Positions 62,236-64,000 of a stretch of DNA of 64,000 nt are shown here, one piece after another. This DNA is from Loripinus fragilis (Eukaryota; Mollusca; Bivalvia; Lucinida; Lucinidae). The notes beneath the pieces were generated by a model. That model made no database searches. It saw only the letters and a program-made list of their open reading frames with translations, and was not told the DNA's origin. Positions within the stretch are counted from its first letter, which is position 1, and every line of letters starts with the position of its first letter. The stretch spans positions 40,068,994-40,132,993 of the forward strand of contig OZ026515.1 in assembly GCA_964019695.1 (NCBI GenBank). Reading direction: 5' to 3'. The position numbers and the translations under genes were made by a program.

Positions 62236-62502
62236 TAATTACACTCTCCTATCAAAAGACGTTAGACAGTGGGTAACTTTTGAATGCAACTTCTTATACA
62301 GTTTTGCATCAATCTACCTGTATCCTTATAGATGCTTCTCTATGGCCTGTAGATGTGCATGTCATTTAATACCATGCAGCAAAAGTAATATTGACCACAG
62401 TTATTACTTGATCTTTGATCACCACTTTAAAAAGAAATATGTCAAAGCAGGAAAATAAAAGCTGTATGGCCAAAACCATGTTCGGCTAAAAAAGTGGTCC
62501 AC
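62235..62502. other. Intron 25 segment, nothing recognised
   Basis: No repeat family or exon is visible. Confidence 0.4.
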
Positions 62503-62795
62503 CAGGCCCCGTAGTGCAGTCGGTAGCAAGTACGACTGCAAATCCATGGGTTGCGAGTTCGATCCTGGCCGGGTACATATGTTCGTGGAGATTGATCATG
62601 AAATAATTTCTACTGCCATTCTCCTCCTTCCACTGATTCAAGGAGGGTTGTTGTCAGTTACAAGAGAAAGTATGTGCACAAAGTACTGATTAACTGCTAA
62701 GTCAAGCTTGCCCAGGAAAAAAAAAGTGGTTAGGTGAACTGACATGACCATAGCTGTTAACTGGGATGTAAAAACCTTAAACCAAACAAACAAAT
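62503..62795 (+). mobile_element. SINE-B
   Basis: GGCCCCGTAGTGCAGTCGG, CGACTGCAAATCCATGGG (GCA anticodon position, tRNA-Cys-like), GAGTTCGATCC, then TGGAGATTGATCATGAAAT and an AAACCAAACAAACAAAT tail. Confidence 0.85.
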
Positions 62796-62799
62796 AAAA

Positions 62800-62995
62800 G
62801 TCTGCTTATCTTCTTAGGTAGCCTGTATTGCAAACAATATGGACCCAGATTAGACTGCTGTTTTGGAAGCAGTCTGATCAGGGTTAATATTGTTTGCTTC
62901 CATGAAAAAATCTAGTCTGAAGTGCACTTTAATATATCATATGATTTTCAGGACAAAAAAGAATAGTGGCGAGATAAGGGTTAAGTTACATGAGT
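62800..62995 (+). mobile_element. FB-2 element
   Basis: GCAAACAATATGGACCCAGA and inverse around GACTGCTGTTTTGGAAGCAG; right flank TCTAGTCTGAAGTGCAC, ending AGATAAGGGTTAAG. Confidence 0.8.
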
Positions 62996-63046
62996 ATATG
63001 GTACTTGTATTTTTAGTGTATACCTCCTGCCTACCTGTCCCTGCAG

Positions 63047-63272
63047 TGCCTGGGTGGGGAGTGTGGCACTATATTAGAGGGTGGTGCTGAGAAATGTCCT
63101 CTGCCATGTAGTATTCACAAGAAATGTGGTGACTGTCGCAAGTCTCCGGGCTGTGGATGGTGTGCCTTTGGAGGACTTAATGGCCTTGGTGTGTGTATGG
63201 CTGGAACACGGAGTGGGCCACGTGGCCAATGTCAGCTGGGCAATGTGTCCTATGAAGATGGACCTCTTGCAG
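63047..63272 (+). CDS. MEGF8: Exon 26: PSI module
   Basis: The acceptor is CCTGTCCCTGCAG and the donor CTTGCAG|GTAAAA; phase 0 in, phase 1 out. The product reads CLGGECGTILEGGAEKC, then CSIHKKCGDCRKSPGCGWC and GGLNGLGVCMAG. C-x-x-C ... CGWC is a clear PSI core. The protein continues beyond the window. Confidence 0.94.
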
Positions 63273-63364
63273 GTAAAATGCTAAAATTTTTGACACTCTT
63301 CGGCGTGATCTCTCAAAAATTAAGAATTAAAAAATCATCTCCAGATAAGCGATTTTTTGTAGCG

Positions 63365-63490
63365 TTTAATTGTGATAATTTTCTTATCAATCAGTCTAAA
63401 CATGTGTTTTGGCTGCTCAAAAGAACAGTGTCATTGAAATGTAGACGGTTCTTTTGAGTACCCACAAAGTATATTTTGGTATTAATATTT
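63365..63490 (+). mobile_element. FB-5 element
   Basis: GCTCAAAAGAACAGTGTCAT and GACGGTTCTTTTGAGTACCC. Confidence 0.75.
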
Positions 63491-63589
63491 TAATTACACA
63501 CTTATCTGGAGGCCTGAAAGAAATGGAGGCAAGTATAGTAGTATGCTCTGTACTGATCTGATGTTTAAAGCTGAAAAAAAACTCAACAA

Positions 63590-63785
63590 CTTTTATCCTG
63601 CCAATATTTATTTCCTGAAAAATGTTGTCTGCATTTTGCTTCTGCTGCTTACGTACAAAATTACTTAAGACTTCTTTTGATCATGGAAGCAAACCCCCGC
63701 TCCTCAATTGTGTCCGGTGAGATTCTAAGCCATGGCCCCGTCTTTATATGACCTTAGCTGTTGGTGGGAAGTTAAAAACACAAAC
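63590..63785 (+). repeat. FB-2 half and SINE-C tail
   Basis: TTGTCTGCATTTTGCTTCTG is an FB-2 arm. 63712-63785 matches the SINE-C body (GCCATGGCCCCGTC, GACCTTAGCTGTTGGTGGGA). Confidence 0.6.
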
Positions 63786-63792
63786 TCATTAG

Positions 63793-64000
63793 TGAGCGCA
63801 GTAGCTCAGTGGTAGATAGCTTGACTGGAGACCCAAGGGCCGCGGGTTCGAGCCTCACCGGCATCACTGCGTTGTGGTCCTTGATCAAGACACATTTATC
63901 CTAGCTTAGTACTGGTTCAACCCAGGAAGACCTGTCCCTGTTTAGCTGAAAGATTGTTGATGGGATGTAAAGAATCAAATCAAACAAAACACAAGCTCAC
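63793..64000 (+). mobile_element. SINE-A at window end
   Basis: GTGAGCGCAGTAGCTCAGTG, GGGTTCGAGCCTCACCGG and AATCAAATCAAACAAAAC. CACAAACTCA before and CACAAGCTCA after look like the target duplication. Confidence 0.85.

Larger units (their letters stand above)
1..63272 (+). other. MEGF8: MEGF8-like gene, internal part (26 exons)
   Basis: One split gene spans the window on the + strand. I chained 25 full exons plus a probable exon tail by GT-AG borders and matching phases; the joined frame has no stop. Order of modules: Kelch blade, PSI-like Cys-rich exons, linker, PSI modules, calcium-binding EGF (DIDEC motif), EGF, laminin-EGF, CUB, EGF, six Kelch blades, PSI modules. Two Kelch propellers with a central CUB identify MEGF8; attractin has only one propeller and one CUB. 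In vertebrates MEGF8 is a large single-pass membrane protein that works with MOSMO and the ubiquitin ligase MGRN1 to limit Smoothened at the cell surface, and it is needed for left-right patterning. The start, signal peptide, CUB1, membrane segment and cytoplasmic tail lie outside this window. Exon numbers used here are local. Symbol given by orthology from architecture. Confidence 0.9.

Noticed and set aside
895..63272. Attractin as the gene identity
   Set aside because: Attractin has one Kelch propeller and one CUB plus a C-type lectin domain. Here a propeller end is followed by PSI, EGF, laminin-EGF, a CUB and a second six-blade propeller, which is MEGF8.

Overview
This is eukaryotic genomic DNA with one large split gene on the + strand. 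It covers an internal part of a MEGF8 orthologue (multiple EGF-like domains 8). The 25 complete exons run from 895 to 63272, and a probable 14-base exon tail lies at the window start. Every junction is GT-AG and every intron phase matches its neighbours, so the exons join into one open reading frame of about 1654 codons. The domain order is: last Kelch blade of propeller 1, cysteine-rich/PSI modules, a MEGF8-type linker, four PSI modules, calcium-binding EGF, EGF, laminin-EGF, CUB, EGF, six Kelch blades of propeller 2, then further PSI modules. Two propellers and a second CUB fit MEGF8 rather than attractin. No start codon, signal peptide, transmembrane segment or stop is inside the window. 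In vertebrates MEGF8 is a membrane protein that acts with MOSMO and MGRN1 to lower Smoothened levels and is needed for left-right patterning; a like role here is inference.

The gene family and the repeat landscape suggest an invertebrate metazoan, most likely a bivalve mollusc: tRNA-derived SINEs ending in CAAAC-rich tails, very dense short fold-back elements, and satellite-bearing elements of the pearl/Helentron type. The species call is inference.

About 92% of the window is intron, mostly small mobile elements. I use these working names. FB-1 to FB-13 are fold-back/MITE families told apart by their arms. FB-1, -2, -3, -6, -7 and -13 end in TTAACCC/TTAACTC-type termini; FB-4 ends in GGTAAATGTTCTAAA; FB-5 has an AAAAGAACC hairpin; FB-8 starts ACAGTAAAACCTG; FB-9 starts ACAGTGCAGTCCCTTTATA; FB-10 starts TGAGCC; FB-11 starts ATATGGGCCTCG; FB-12 is the CTTGAAAAGT family. 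SINE-A to SINE-D are four tRNA-headed families (B Cys-like, C Thr-like, D Pro-like).

Layout: 1-7006 Kelch end and first PSI-like exons, with a pearl-like satellite element at 4533-6052; 7007-14375 a large intron with a retrotransposon 3' end, G/C-rich elements and a 3.5 kb stretch poor in known repeats; 14376-19914 linker exons; 22615-29766 PSI exons; 31225-37256 EGF and laminin-EGF exons; 38313-40931 CUB and EGF; 42293-53615 second Kelch propeller; 53354-63272 C-terminal PSI exons; 63793-64000 a SINE.

The most unusual signal is that six exons (5, 9, 19, 21, 24, 25) have their 3' end plus splice donor tandemly amplified into the following intron, without extra acceptors. Exon 25 is the extreme: eight 150-bp units, all open in the same frame, each with the same in-phase donor, so donor choice alone could change the number of PSI-like segments. 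The second signal is that fold-back families with unrelated ends share one palindromic core, GATCAGACTGC/GCAGTCTGATC.
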